A stretch of DNA of 64,000 nt. It comes from Opitutaceae bacterium (GTDB taxonomy: Bacteria > Verrucomicrobiota > Verrucomicrobiia > Opitutales > Opitutaceae). Position numbers and translations under genes: made by a program. The notes beneath the pieces were generated by a model. That model did no database searches. It was given only the letters and a program-made list of their open reading frames with translations, and had not been told where the DNA came from. Of this stretch, positions 1 to 9,274 are shown piece after piece. The stretch covers positions 62,001 through 126,000 of the forward strand of contig JAUSID010000097.1 of NCBI GenBank assembly GCA_030648295.1, in the 5' to 3' direction. Within the stretch, counting starts at the first letter, position 1, and each line of letters starts with the position of its first letter.

Positions 1-15
1 CCCTTTGTCCTTTCC

Positions 16-990
16 CTAAATCTCTCCTTGCTGGGCGCGCAAACAGGCGTGGGCGTGGCCGGGGGCGACTTCGATCAACTGCACGTTGTTGCTGACGCAC
101 TTCTCGAGCGCGAATTCGCAGCGCGGCGCGAACGGACACCCCGGCAGCGGCTTCGAAAGATCCGGCGGCATGCCCCGAATCGTATAGAGCTCGGCACCCT
201 TGGGCTGGAGCGACGGGATCGAACGCTGGAGCGCGCGCGTATACGGATGGCGCGGTCCATAGAACAGCGTCCGCGTGTCGGTGGTCTCCATGATCCGTCC
301 GGCATACATCACCTGCACGCGATCGCAGAGACCGGACACCACGCCGAGATCGTGGGTGATGAAGACCACGGCCATCCCGAGTTCACGCTGCATCTTTTTT
401 ATCAGCTCGAGAATTTGCGCCTGCACGGTCACGTCGAGCGCCGTGGTGGGCTCGTCCGCGATCAACAGTTCGGGCCGGGTGATCAGCGCCATCGCAATCA
501 TGACGCGCTGGCGCATGCCGCCGGAAAATTCGTGCGGATACAAATGGATGCGCTTGGCGGCATCGTTGATCCCGACCGCGTCCAGTATTTCGAGTCCGCG
601 GCGCAGCGCGTCCGCCTTCGATATCTTCTCGTGGATCAGCAACGGCTCGATCAATTGCTCCGAGATTCGCAGATACGGATTCAGCGACGTCATCGGATCC
701 TGGAATATCATCGCCACGCGTTTGCCACGGATCGCGCGCGCCTGCGCCGGCGTGGAGTGCAGCAGGTCGACGCCGTCGAACATCGCCGTGCCGCTTTCGA
801 TTCGGCCCGGCGGCGTCGGCACCAGTCCCATGATCGAGTAGCACGTGACCGATTTGCCCGAGCCGGATTCGCCCACGATTCCCAGTGTCTCGCCGCGTTC
901 GACCGAGAAGCTGACGCCGTCGACCGCGCGATAAACGCCATTACGAGTGTGAAAGTAAGTGCGGAGATCAGTGACAGTGAGGAGTGGCAC
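16..990 (-). CDS. Oligopeptide/dipeptide ABC transporter ATPase (OppD/DppD family)
   Basis: Cytoplasmic ATPase that would energise import of peptides or related solutes through an OppBC/DppBC-type permease. In 324 residues it shows Walker A GESGSGKS (40-47), Q-loop FQDP (96-99), ABC signature SGGMRQ (156-161), Walker B LLIADEP (175-181) and the H-loop THD (212-214). The C-terminal extension typical of OppD/DppD follows, with cysteines near 285, 291, 298 and 317; these positions bind an iron-sulfur cluster in some DppD proteins (family knowledge). The start is GTG at 988-990. No permease or binding protein lies in the window, so partners are presumably beyond the left edge, downstream of this gene. 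The transported substrate cannot be inferred. Confidence 0.93.
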   Translation of the reverse strand: MPLLTVTDLRTYFHTRNGVYRAVDGVSFSVERGETLGIVGESGSGKSVTCYSIMGLVPTPPGRIESGTAMFDGVDLLHSTPAQARAIRGKRVAMIFQDPMTSLNPYLRISEQLIEPLLIHEKISKADALRRGLEILDAVGINDAAKRIHLYPHEFSGGMRQRVMIAMALITRPELLIADEPTTALDVTVQAQILELIKKMQRELGMAVVFITHDLGVVSGLCDRVQVMYAGRIMETTDTRTLFYGPRHPYTRALQRSIPSLQPKGAELYTIRGMPPDLSKPLPGCPFAPRCEFALEKCVSNNVQLIEVAPGHAHACLRAQQGEI

Positions 991-1008
991 GGGGGCGAGC
1001 GGACGAGA

Positions 1009-1105
1009 CAGATGTCAGATGTCAGACGTCAGAGGTCCGAGGTCAGAGGTCAGAAGTCAGAAGTCAGATCTCGGATGTCAGATGTCAGTGTCGGAGGTCA
1101 GAGGT
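1009..1105. repeat. Heptamer tandem array, CAGAAGT family
   Basis: Thirteen degenerate 7-bp units (cagatgt, cagaggt, cagaagt and similar) plus one 6-bp unit run head to tail. They fill most of the 148-bp gap between the OppD-type ATPase start and the stop of the acyltransferase/GT9 gene. The same family recurs at 20006-20054. There are no spacers, so it is not a CRISPR array. Confidence 0.85.
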
Positions 1106-1138
1106 CGGGGTCGAGATTTCGATAGGCAAAGGAGTTGG

Positions 1139-3106
1139 TCACGGTTGCGAATGCGGCGCGAGTTGCGAGTTCCCTGTGACAATAGTGTTGTTGGCGGGTT
1201 TGTCGCCTCCGCCGGCCGGCAGATTTTGCACGGCCTTTGCCACCGTGGTGGGCGACAAATCGGCGAGCCGGCGGCCACCGGTCGGCGGGCAGCCGGTCGG
1301 TTGCAGGATTACCGCCGGTGAATCGAAAGCGGGGCCGGTGCGAATCGGATTGGTCGGGCCGAACAATGCGACCAGCGGCACACCGAGCGCATTTGCGAGA
1401 TGCAGGCCGCCGGTATCGTTCGTGACGAGGACACGACAATTTTGCAGTTCCCGCACGTAGGCGGGCAAATCGGTCCGGCCGGCGCGATCGTGCACGCGCT
1501 CGGGCGGAAAACCTGCGGCGACCTGTGCCGTTATCCCGGCGTCCAACGCCGTGCCGAACAACACAAACGAATCGTCCGGCAGCGACTCGATCAGCGTGCG
1601 CCAGTGCGCAACCGGCCAGCGCTTTTCCGGCGTGTTCTCGGATCCGCAGATGAGCCCGATCGGTGCCGGCGAGGGCAGGGGCTTCGCGCTACGATCAGCG
1701 AGCGATGTACGATCCAGCGGTGCCACGAGCCCGAAGTGCTGGAAAAGATTCTGCCAGAGTTCGAGTTGGTGGCGCTCCCCCTCGTCGAAATCACGCGGCA
1801 GCCGATAAACATGGCTGAGTAGCGGACGCGGTTTTCCCGGTCGCACGATCCCGAATCGCTGCGGCGCGCCGGCCAACCACGCCTCGAGATCACCGCGAAA
1901 TGAATTCGTCAACAGCACCCACACGTCGGGATACTCCGCGCGCATTTTTCGGAAGTGGGCGAAGTATCCCGGGCCCCGCGGCGGCAGCGCCTGCAACCGA
2001 TCCGCGACGTTGCACATTTCCAGCAGCGGAAGAAACGCCGCGCGCGCGACCACGGTGATCTCGGCGTCGGGTCGGCCGATGCGCAGGGCGCGGAGCAGCG
2101 GCAGGGCCATGACGACATCGCCGAGCCAGTTCGGCAGCCGGATCCAGATCCGGGTGCGGCGGGGCGGCTGCGCAAGCCGACGCGCGGCGAATTCCGCGGC
2201 GAGCAGATTGCGTTTCGCTTCCAGCCGAAACCGGCGCGGGGGCATGTCCTGGTTGCGCCAGCGGTCGTGGGCCCACAGCCACGACGCGCACAGGTTGTCA
2301 TCGCTCCGGAGCAAATCCTCGAGCCAGCGATTCAGCGCGATCGTCACGCCATTGCTGGTGCCGTCGCTCGAAATCCGCTGCACGCTCACCTCCACGCGCC
2401 AAAAGCCCCGGCGTCGCGGGAAGATTCCGTACACCCGCGCGTCGAATTTCTCCGCCATCAGCCCGGGCAGTTCCGTGGTGGAGCACACGCGGCTGAAAAG
2501 CGTCGTCAGTGCGCCCTGCATGCCCGCGTTCTGGTCGAAGAGCACGCCGACGAATCCCTTTCGCCGGAGAATCTTCAGCGCCTCGGCAAATCCCTCCTTG
2601 CGCGAGAGCAGTCTGATCCCGAATCGCTCGCGCGACGCCTTCACGAATTCGTCGGCGGCCGGATTGTCGAGTGGCCGGAAGATCGTGCCGAACTCCGGAA
2701 ATGGCGCCGGCACCACCAGGCTCATCCAGGTTTGCGCCTCCCAATAGGCGAGGTGCGGCGAGCAGATCAGCGTGGGTGCCGCCTCCGCATGATGGGTTGT
2801 TACTGCCGTGATCAGTTCCGGTGACGCCGTGATGATCGTGCTCGCCCGCCGCTCCGGGATGAACGGAGTGGCCAGCGAAAGCAGCCCCGTCTCGATCAGC
2901 CGCCGGCAACTTTCGCGGCCGATCGCGCCATGCCAGGCCGCGGGTTTTTCGGGAAACGCATGGTGCAGATTCGAGAGCACGAGCCGGTGCCGGCGCGGCA
3001 AAAGGAAGAAAATCACGTCGCCCAAAAACGCCGCAAATGCGCGCAGCAGCGGTTCCGGCGCGTGCGCGACCACCCAGCCAAGCGTTTTAATCCCGAGGAG
3101 CTGCAC
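1139..3106 (-). CDS. Fused LpxL-type lipid acyltransferase and GT9 heptosyltransferase
   Basis: A 655-residue two-domain protein. Residues 1 to about 300 match LpxL/HtrB lipid A late acyltransferases: a hydrophobic N-terminus, the HX4E catalytic motif HLAYWE (118-123) and the FDQNAG segment (190-195). Residues about 318-655 are a GT9 ADP-heptose:LPS heptosyltransferase: the RLPNWLGD loop (323-330) and the C-terminal NDTGGLHLANALG and FGPTNP nucleotide-sugar motifs. Both activities belong to lipid A-core assembly at the cytoplasmic face of the inner membrane, so the fusion joins an acylation and a core-glycosylation step. The start is GTG at 3104-3106, with a good Shine-Dalgarno (AGGAGG) about 5 nt upstream. 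A divergently placed second GT9 gene at 3379 supports an LPS-core role. Acyl donor and heptose acceptor are not known. Confidence 0.88.
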   Translation of the reverse strand: MQLLGIKTLGWVVAHAPEPLLRAFAAFLGDVIFFLLPRRHRLVLSNLHHAFPEKPAAWHGAIGRESCRRLIETGLLSLATPFIPERRASTIITASPELITAVTTHHAEAAPTLICSPHLAYWEAQTWMSLVVPAPFPEFGTIFRPLDNPAADEFVKASRERFGIRLLSRKEGFAEALKILRRKGFVGVLFDQNAGMQGALTTLFSRVCSTTELPGLMAEKFDARVYGIFPRRRGFWRVEVSVQRISSDGTSNGVTIALNRWLEDLLRSDDNLCASWLWAHDRWRNQDMPPRRFRLEAKRNLLAAEFAARRLAQPPRRTRIWIRLPNWLGDVVMALPLLRALRIGRPDAEITVVARAAFLPLLEMCNVADRLQALPPRGPGYFAHFRKMRAEYPDVWVLLTNSFRGDLEAWLAGAPQRFGIVRPGKPRPLLSHVYRLPRDFDEGERHQLELWQNLFQHFGLVAPLDRTSLADRSAKPLPSPAPIGLICGSENTPEKRWPVAHWRTLIESLPDDSFVLFGTALDAGITAQVAAGFPPERVHDRAGRTDLPAYVRELQNCRVLVTNDTGGLHLANALGVPLVALFGPTNPIRTGPAFDSPAVILQPTGCPPTGGRRLADLSPTTVAKAVQNLPAGGGDKPANNTIVTGNSQLAPHSQP

Positions 3107-3225
3107 TCGCCCTCCTCATTGCGTGCACCCACGCGACGAGGCAAACCATCTCGAACGAGGAGGGCCTCGTTGCGGCTGTATTGCCACCCTGTATCCGTGG
3201 TTCGAACCTAGGCTTCGCGCAGGGC

Positions 3226-3231
3226 TATAAT
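3226..3231 (+). promoter_or_regulatory. Possible -10 box (TATAAT) for the GT9 gene
   Basis: A perfect TATAAT lies 148 bp upstream of the GT9 start, in the divergent gap 3107-3378. This is unusual in such GC-rich DNA. No convincing -35 box sits 16-19 bp upstream (best candidates are TCGAAC or TTCGAA around 3201-3207), so the call is tentative. Otherwise the gap holds nothing recognisable. Confidence 0.25.
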
Positions 3232-3378
3232 GTGGGCCGGCGTCTGCCCTGCCGGACGCAGTCAACTCAAGGAAGCAGCTCCATTGCGCGAAGCCGGGAT
3301 TTGGCGTTTGATTTCTGCTGCGAAAGTCCATGAAACGTTGCGCTTCGCGCCGTTGGATGGCTTCCGCCGGCATGCGTC

Positions 3379-4335
3379 ATGACCCAACTTCTCATCATCA
3401 AACCCTCATCGCTTGGCGACATCGTGCACGCGCTGCAGGTGGCCACGTCGCTGAAGACTCAGCGGCCCGACCTGCGGATTTCGTGGGTCGTGAGGGAGAT
3501 TTTTTCGCCCATCGTCCGCGCCTGTCAGGCGGTCGACCACGCGTATGTCTTCGAGCGCAACGGCGGGGTGAAGGCGTTTATCCGGCTGACCAAGGAGCTG
3601 CGGAAAACGAAGTTCGACTGCGTCTTCGACATGCAAGGGTTGCTCCGCACCGGCCTGATGACGTCGCGCACCGTCGCCACCAAGAAAGTCGGACGCAGCG
3701 ATGCGCGTGAGGGCGCCGGGATGTTCTATGATGTGAAGGTGCCGTTGCCGGAGGACGGCAAACGCAGCCATGCAATCGACATCCTGCTTCAGTTTTGTCC
3801 CGTCGTGGGCGCAAAACCGGAACTCCAGGGGAGCCTCCAGTTTCGCGAGGTCGACAGCCTGCACCTGCGGTTTGCGGACGCGCGCGGGGGCGTGAAACCG
3901 ATCGTCATGTTCCCCGACAGCCGTCGCGCCGAGAAATGCTGGAACGGGTTCAAGCAGCTCACTGAAATGATTCTGCGCGAGGAAAGGAACCGGAAGGTGA
4001 TTTGGGCGGGCAGCAACTACGTGCATGACCGCGGAGCGTATCCACCGGCTCAATTCTTCAACCTCACCGGCAACACCAGCCTCGTGTCCCTGCCCGCGCT
4101 GATCAAACGCGCGGACTGGGTCATCGCGAACGACAGCGGTCCGATGCACCTTGCCGCCGCGCTGGGAGTCCGCGTGCTCGGAATCTTCGGCCCCACCGAT
4201 CCACGGCTGTTCGGCCCGTATCCGCTGAAGGCGCCCGGCAACGTGGTGGTGCAGGCGCCGGTCGGCGACCTGAAGCTTTTGTCCGCCAAAGAGGTCTACG
4301 CCCGTTTCCAACGCGCCCGCGCGCGGTTCAAATAG
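3379..4335 (+). CDS. Glycosyltransferase family 9 (LPS heptosyltransferase-like)
   Basis: Predicted to transfer a heptose from ADP-heptose to the inner core of lipopolysaccharide (WaaC/WaaF/WaaQ superfamily). The 318 residues show the N-terminal KPSSLGDIVHAL loop (residues 8-19). Near the C-terminus are the GT9 signature NDSGPMHLAAALG and the FGPTDP donor loop. The length is normal for the family. It lies divergently next to a gene with a second GT9 domain, so the two probably act on successive core sugars (inference). Which heptosyltransferase step it catalyses cannot be decided from sequence alone. Confidence 0.9.
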   Translation: MTQLLIIKPSSLGDIVHALQVATSLKTQRPDLRISWVVREIFSPIVRACQAVDHAYVFERNGGVKAFIRLTKELRKTKFDCVFDMQGLLRTGLMTSRTVATKKVGRSDAREGAGMFYDVKVPLPEDGKRSHAIDILLQFCPVVGAKPELQGSLQFREVDSLHLRFADARGGVKPIVMFPDSRRAEKCWNGFKQLTEMILREERNRKVIWAGSNYVHDRGAYPPAQFFNLTGNTSLVSLPALIKRADWVIANDSGPMHLAAALGVRVLGIFGPTDPRLFGPYPLKAPGNVVVQAPVGDLKLLSAKEVYARFQRARARFK

Positions 4336-4451
4336 CACAACGCGGGGTTTCATTTTCACCACTACTCGGATGGGTGACAGAGGACAAACGGAGACCACGG
4401 ACGCCGACCTCCCGGAGTTGGTTTCGATCTCACATCCGTGGAGGGTTTGCC

Positions 4452-4493
4452 CTGCTCCCTTCTCCCTGCTCCCTTCTCCCGGCGCGTAGCGCC
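4452..4493 (+). repeat. Direct 14-bp duplication plus small hairpin before serS
   Basis: The 14-mer ctgctcccttctcc occurs twice without a gap (4452-4465 and 4466-4479). It is followed by the perfect inverted repeat GGCGC-gta-GCGCC (4481-4493), ending 8 nt before the serS ATG. No Shine-Dalgarno is visible, and the hairpin occupies the place where one would be expected. The rest of the 4336-4501 gap shows only a weak inverted repeat (ccacgg and ccgtgg near 4394 and 4435). Confidence 0.6.
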
Positions 4494-4501
4494 ATTCCAC
4501 C

Positions 4502-5773
4502 ATGCTCGATCCCAAGCTCATCCGCGAATCGCCGGACCTCGTCCGCGCGGCCATTGCCAAGAAACATCTCGAGGTCGATCTCGATGGCGTGCTGGCCATC
4601 GACGCGTCGTGGCGGGCGCAATTGCAGGAGGTCGAAGCGTTGCGAGGAAAGCAGAAGGCAGCGAACACCGCCATGGCATCGCTGCCGAAGGGATCGCCGG
4701 AGTTTCAGGCGAAGGTCGGCGAAATGAAAGCCGTGTCCGCGCAGGCGAAGGAACGCGAGGCGGAGCTGAAGCGCACCGAGGAAAAATTTCGCGAGGCCAT
4801 GCTTTCGCTGCCGAACCTGCCGCATGCGAGCGTGCCGGAGGGCCGGACGCCGGAGGACAACGTCGTGCACGCGCTGCATGGCGCCCACGATCAACCGCGG
4901 CCGCATGCCATTCCGCACTGGGAGATTCCGGGTTTCGAAAAGCTCTTCGATTTTTCGCGGGGCGCGAAGGTCACCGGCGCCGGCTTCCCGTTCTACGTCG
5001 GCGACGGCGCACGACTCGTCCGTGCCCTGATCCAGTTCTTCCTCGAGGAGAACACGAAGGCGGGGTACGTGGAGGTCAACCCGCCGCTCTTCGTCAATGC
5101 GGCGAGCGCGACCGCGACCGGGCAGCTGCCGGACAAGGAGGGCCAGATGTACGAAACGACCGAGGATCGTTTCTATGCCATCCCGACCGCGGAGGTGCCG
5201 CTGACGAATTTCTTTCGCGATGAGATCATCGACGAGTCCGCGCTGCCGGTGAAGCGGTGCGCGTATTCGCCCTGTTTCCGGCGCGAGGCGGGCAGCTACG
5301 GCAAGGATGTGCGCGGGTTGAACCGGCTTCACCAGTTCGACAAGGTCGAGCTGCTGAAGTGGGTGCATCCATCGACCAGTTACGACGAACTCGAGGGGTT
5401 GCGCGCGGACTCCGAGCGGCTGATTCAGAAACTCGAGCTGCCGTATCGCGTGCTGCTGATGTGCGGCGGTGATCTCGGGTTCACGCAGTCCAAGAAGTAT
5501 GATCTCGAGGTGTGGTCCGCGGGCCAGAAGCGCTGGCTCGAAGTTTCAAGCTGCTCGAACTTCGAGGCGTTCCAGGCGCGACGGGCGCAGATTCGTTTCC
5601 GGTCGGCGCAGACCGGCAAGCCGGAACTGTTGCACACGCTCAATGGCTCCGGGCTGGCCTTGCCGCGCGTGATCGCCGCGCTCTTGGAAAACAATCTCGA
5701 CGTGGACCGCCGCGTGAAGATTCCGACCGCGCTCGTCCCGTATTTTGGCCGCGAGTATCTCAGTTTCACATGA
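4502..5773 (+). CDS. serS: Serine--tRNA ligase
   Basis: Charges tRNA-Ser (and tRNA-Sec where present) with serine through seryl-adenylate. The 423 residues are the usual bacterial length. The N-terminal 110 residues form the long antiparallel coiled-coil arm, rich in K/E/A, that grips the tRNA variable arm. The class II core follows: serine-binding TAEVPLTN (229-236), motif 2 FRREAGSYG (259-267) and motif 3 around GLALPRVIAALLENN near the C-terminus. The stop codon overlaps the tilS start by 4 nt (ATGA), so the two are translationally coupled. A repeat and small hairpin precede the start. Confidence 0.98.
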   Translation: MLDPKLIRESPDLVRAAIAKKHLEVDLDGVLAIDASWRAQLQEVEALRGKQKAANTAMASLPKGSPEFQAKVGEMKAVSAQAKEREAELKRTEEKFREAMLSLPNLPHASVPEGRTPEDNVVHALHGAHDQPRPHAIPHWEIPGFEKLFDFSRGAKVTGAGFPFYVGDGARLVRALIQFFLEENTKAGYVEVNPPLFVNAASATATGQLPDKEGQMYETTEDRFYAIPTAEVPLTNFFRDEIIDESALPVKRCAYSPCFRREAGSYGKDVRGLNRLHQFDKVELLKWVHPSTSYDELEGLRADSERLIQKLELPYRVLLMCGGDLGFTQSKKYDLEVWSAGQKRWLEVSSCSNFEAFQARRAQIRFRSAQTGKPELLHTLNGSGLALPRVIAALLENNLDVDRRVKIPTALVPYFGREYLSFT

Positions 5774-6834
5774 GGCTTGCGCGAGAGCGCGGAAATCCCC
5801 GGGCACCACGGGTGAGAACAGCCCCTCAAACATCCGCGCTGGCCGAATCCGCCGCAAGACTCGCGACGCTAGTCCCGCGCTCACGGCTCGATCCGGCCGT
5901 GCTCGCGTGGGCCGATGGTCCGGGCCGGAACCGAAAGTGGGCCGTCGCGTTTTCGGGCGGAGCGGACTCATTCGCGCTCCTGTTGCTGCTGTGGGCGCAC
6001 TGGCCGGGAAAACGACGCACGCTGTCGGCGCTGCATTTTGATCACCGCCTGCGCGGCGCGGAATCGCGGGCGGACGCGCGTTTTTGCCGCCGCATGTGTG
6101 CCGCGTTGCGCGTTCCATTCATCGTGGGTCGCTGGGAAGGCGCGCATGGCAGCGCGGGTGAAGCGCAGGCGCGGGCCGCCCGGATGGCGTTTTTTGCGAC
6201 GCATGCGCGCGTCGTGTGGCTGGGTCACCAGCAGGATGACATTGCCGAGTCCATGCTGATGCGACTTGCGCGCGGCAGTGGCACGGGAGGATTGGCGGCG
6301 CCGCGGCCGGTCCAGCCCATGCCGGGAGGGCGCGTCCACCTACGGCCGTTGCTGACATTGAAAAAAGCCGACATCGTGGCGGCGTTGAGCGCCGCGGGGA
6401 TCGCGTGGCGTGAGGACTCGTCGAACGCCGGCCCGCTCTTTTTTAGAAACCGTATCCGAAGTCGGGTTATCCCGGCCTGGCAGGAGGCGGCGCAGCGTGA
6501 CGCGCTCGCCGGCGCGTCACGTTCGCGCGCTTTGCTCGAAGAGGACGATGCGGCGTTGGAGGGGTGGGTCGACGATATGGCGCTGCTCGATACGGACGAC
6601 GGCCTCATGCTCAGCCGGCTGGCGGGAAAACCAGCCGCGCTGTGGCGGCGCGCCTTGCATCGCTGGCTGCTGGCACAGCCCCGGGCGGGCGAGCTTTCAC
6701 GGCAGGCGTTCGACGCCTTGCTCGCCGCGATTCGGTGCGGAGCACCGACGCGACACAGCCTTGGCCGGGAGGGGTTTGCAGTCGTCCGCAAGGGCGTGCT
6801 GGCGTTCGCGCGAAATCGGAAACGCACCTCGTAG
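5770..6834 (+). CDS. tilS: tRNA(Ile)-lysidine synthase
   Basis: ATP-dependent enzyme that converts the wobble cytidine of the CAU anticodon of a minor tRNA-Ile to lysidine, so that it reads AUA. The 354-residue protein carries the N-type ATP pyrophosphatase P-loop SGGADS (62-67) and the following [11 protein letters not shown] segment. The HQQDDIAES region and FRNRIRS motif, typical of TilS, come later. The start at 5770 gives an ATGA overlap with serS and fits the family; a longer reading frame upstream lies inside serS and is rejected. The first 35 residues are low-complexity, and the C-terminal domains are short compared with E. coli TilS (about 430 residues). Confidence 0.93.
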   Translation: MRLARERGNPRAPRVRTAPQTSALAESAARLATLVPRSRLDPAVLAWADGPGRNRKWAVAFSGGADSFALLLLLWAHWPGKRRTLSALHFDHRLRGAESRADARFCRRMCAALRVPFIVGRWEGAHGSAGEAQARAARMAFFATHARVVWLGHQQDDIAESMLMRLARGSGTGGLAAPRPVQPMPGGRVHLRPLLTLKKADIVAALSAAGIAWREDSSNAGPLFFRNRIRSRVIPAWQEAAQRDALAGASRSRALLEEDDAALEGWVDDMALLDTDDGLMLSRLAGKPAALWRRALHRWLLAQPRAGELSRQAFDALLAAIRCGAPTRHSLGREGFAVVRKGVLAFARNRKRTS

Positions 6835-6905
6835 ATTCCAGCCCCGCGCCAATTGACTTATCGTACCGGAACATCCACCTTTCGCCCTCGTCCAAAAAAT
6901 TCGAA

Positions 6906-8912
<2,007 letters not shown>

Positions 8913-8942
8913 CCGCGACCTCGCGTTGGTCACTCTCCCCCG

Positions 8943-8969
8943 GGCGGGCTCACGGAGCCCGCCTTTTTT
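8943..8969 (+). terminator. Rho-independent terminator after ftsH
   Basis: GGCGGGCT (8943-8950), a 5-nt loop and AGCCCGCC (8956-8963) form an 8-bp GC-rich stem, followed at once by six T residues. It lies 30 nt after the ftsH stop and would end the serS-tilS-ftsH transcript. Confidence 0.9.
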
Positions 8970-9090
8970 GTGTCCACAATTTTCGATGCGCATTGTGAGG
9001 CATCCCCGCGGTGTTAGCAGCGCTCGAAGTTTTCGCCGCCTCGCCACGCCGATTCGTGCGGCCAGACCACCGGCGCCTCGCACCGCACTT

Positions 9091-9109
9091 TGTCATCTAA
9101 TAGATGACA
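9091..9109. promoter_or_regulatory. Palindromic operator-like site, copy 1
   Basis: Perfect inverted repeat TGTCATCTA-A-TAGATGACA (19 bp), extended by one T/A pair on each side (9090-9110). An identical site lies at 9145-9163, and the centres are 54 bp apart, close to five helical turns. Duplicated AT-rich palindromes upstream of one gene are typical of a dimeric repressor or activator. The regulator is unknown. Confidence 0.65.
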
Positions 9110-9144
9110 AATCCCAAAAGTCCCCCTCGGGACGACCGCCCATT

Positions 9145-9163
9145 TGTCATCTAATAGATGACA
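9145..9163. promoter_or_regulatory. Palindromic operator-like site, copy 2
   Basis: Second exact copy of the 19-bp palindrome found at 9091-9109, located 111 bp upstream of the ugd ATG. The flanks of the two copies are not otherwise similar, so the shared palindrome itself appears to be what is conserved. Confidence 0.65.
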
Positions 9164-9246
9164 TCGGGTTTGCAGATGGGTGGGCTTGGAAAGGGCAGCG
9201 GCGAGCTGTCGGCGGGAGGCCGGGGCGGGGAAAAAACTCGAAATTC

Positions 9247-9267
9247 GGTTTTCACGCAGTGAAAACC
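9247..9267. repeat. Palindrome GGTTTTCAC-gca-GTGAAAACC before ugd
   Basis: A perfect 9-bp inverted repeat with a GCA loop, ending 7 nt before the ugd start codon, where it would fold over the ribosome-binding region. An almost identical palindrome (outer pair changed) lies at 59472-59492 at the recR start. Confidence 0.75.
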
Positions 9268-9274
9268 TTCCCGC

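Larger units (their letters stand above)
8913..9274. other. 362-bp intergenic region between ftsH and ugd
   Basis: No gene is visible here. The region holds the ftsH terminator (8943-8969), two identical 19-bp palindromes (9091-9109 and 9145-9163) and a 21-bp palindrome just before the ugd start (9247-9267). The 8970-9090 stretch shows nothing recognisable. The layout, with two operator-like sites upstream of a single gene, suggests that ugd has its own regulated promoter, but no clear -35/-10 pair could be read. Confidence 0.6.

Noticed and set aside
1009-1105. CRISPR array
   Set aside because: Units are 7 bp, head to tail, degenerate and without spacers; no cas genes are present.
28-1125. 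365-codon + strand open frame over the OppD-type gene
   Set aside because: It is the antisense of a well-supported ABC ATPase and its end runs through the heptamer array; no family features.
3195-3215. tRNA-like T-loop (ggttcgaacc)
   Set aside because: No acceptor, D-arm or anticodon stem can be built around it on either strand.
3406-4674. 422-codon open frame antisense to the GT9 gene and serS
   Set aside because: Covers conserved coding sequence on the other strand and shows no domain.
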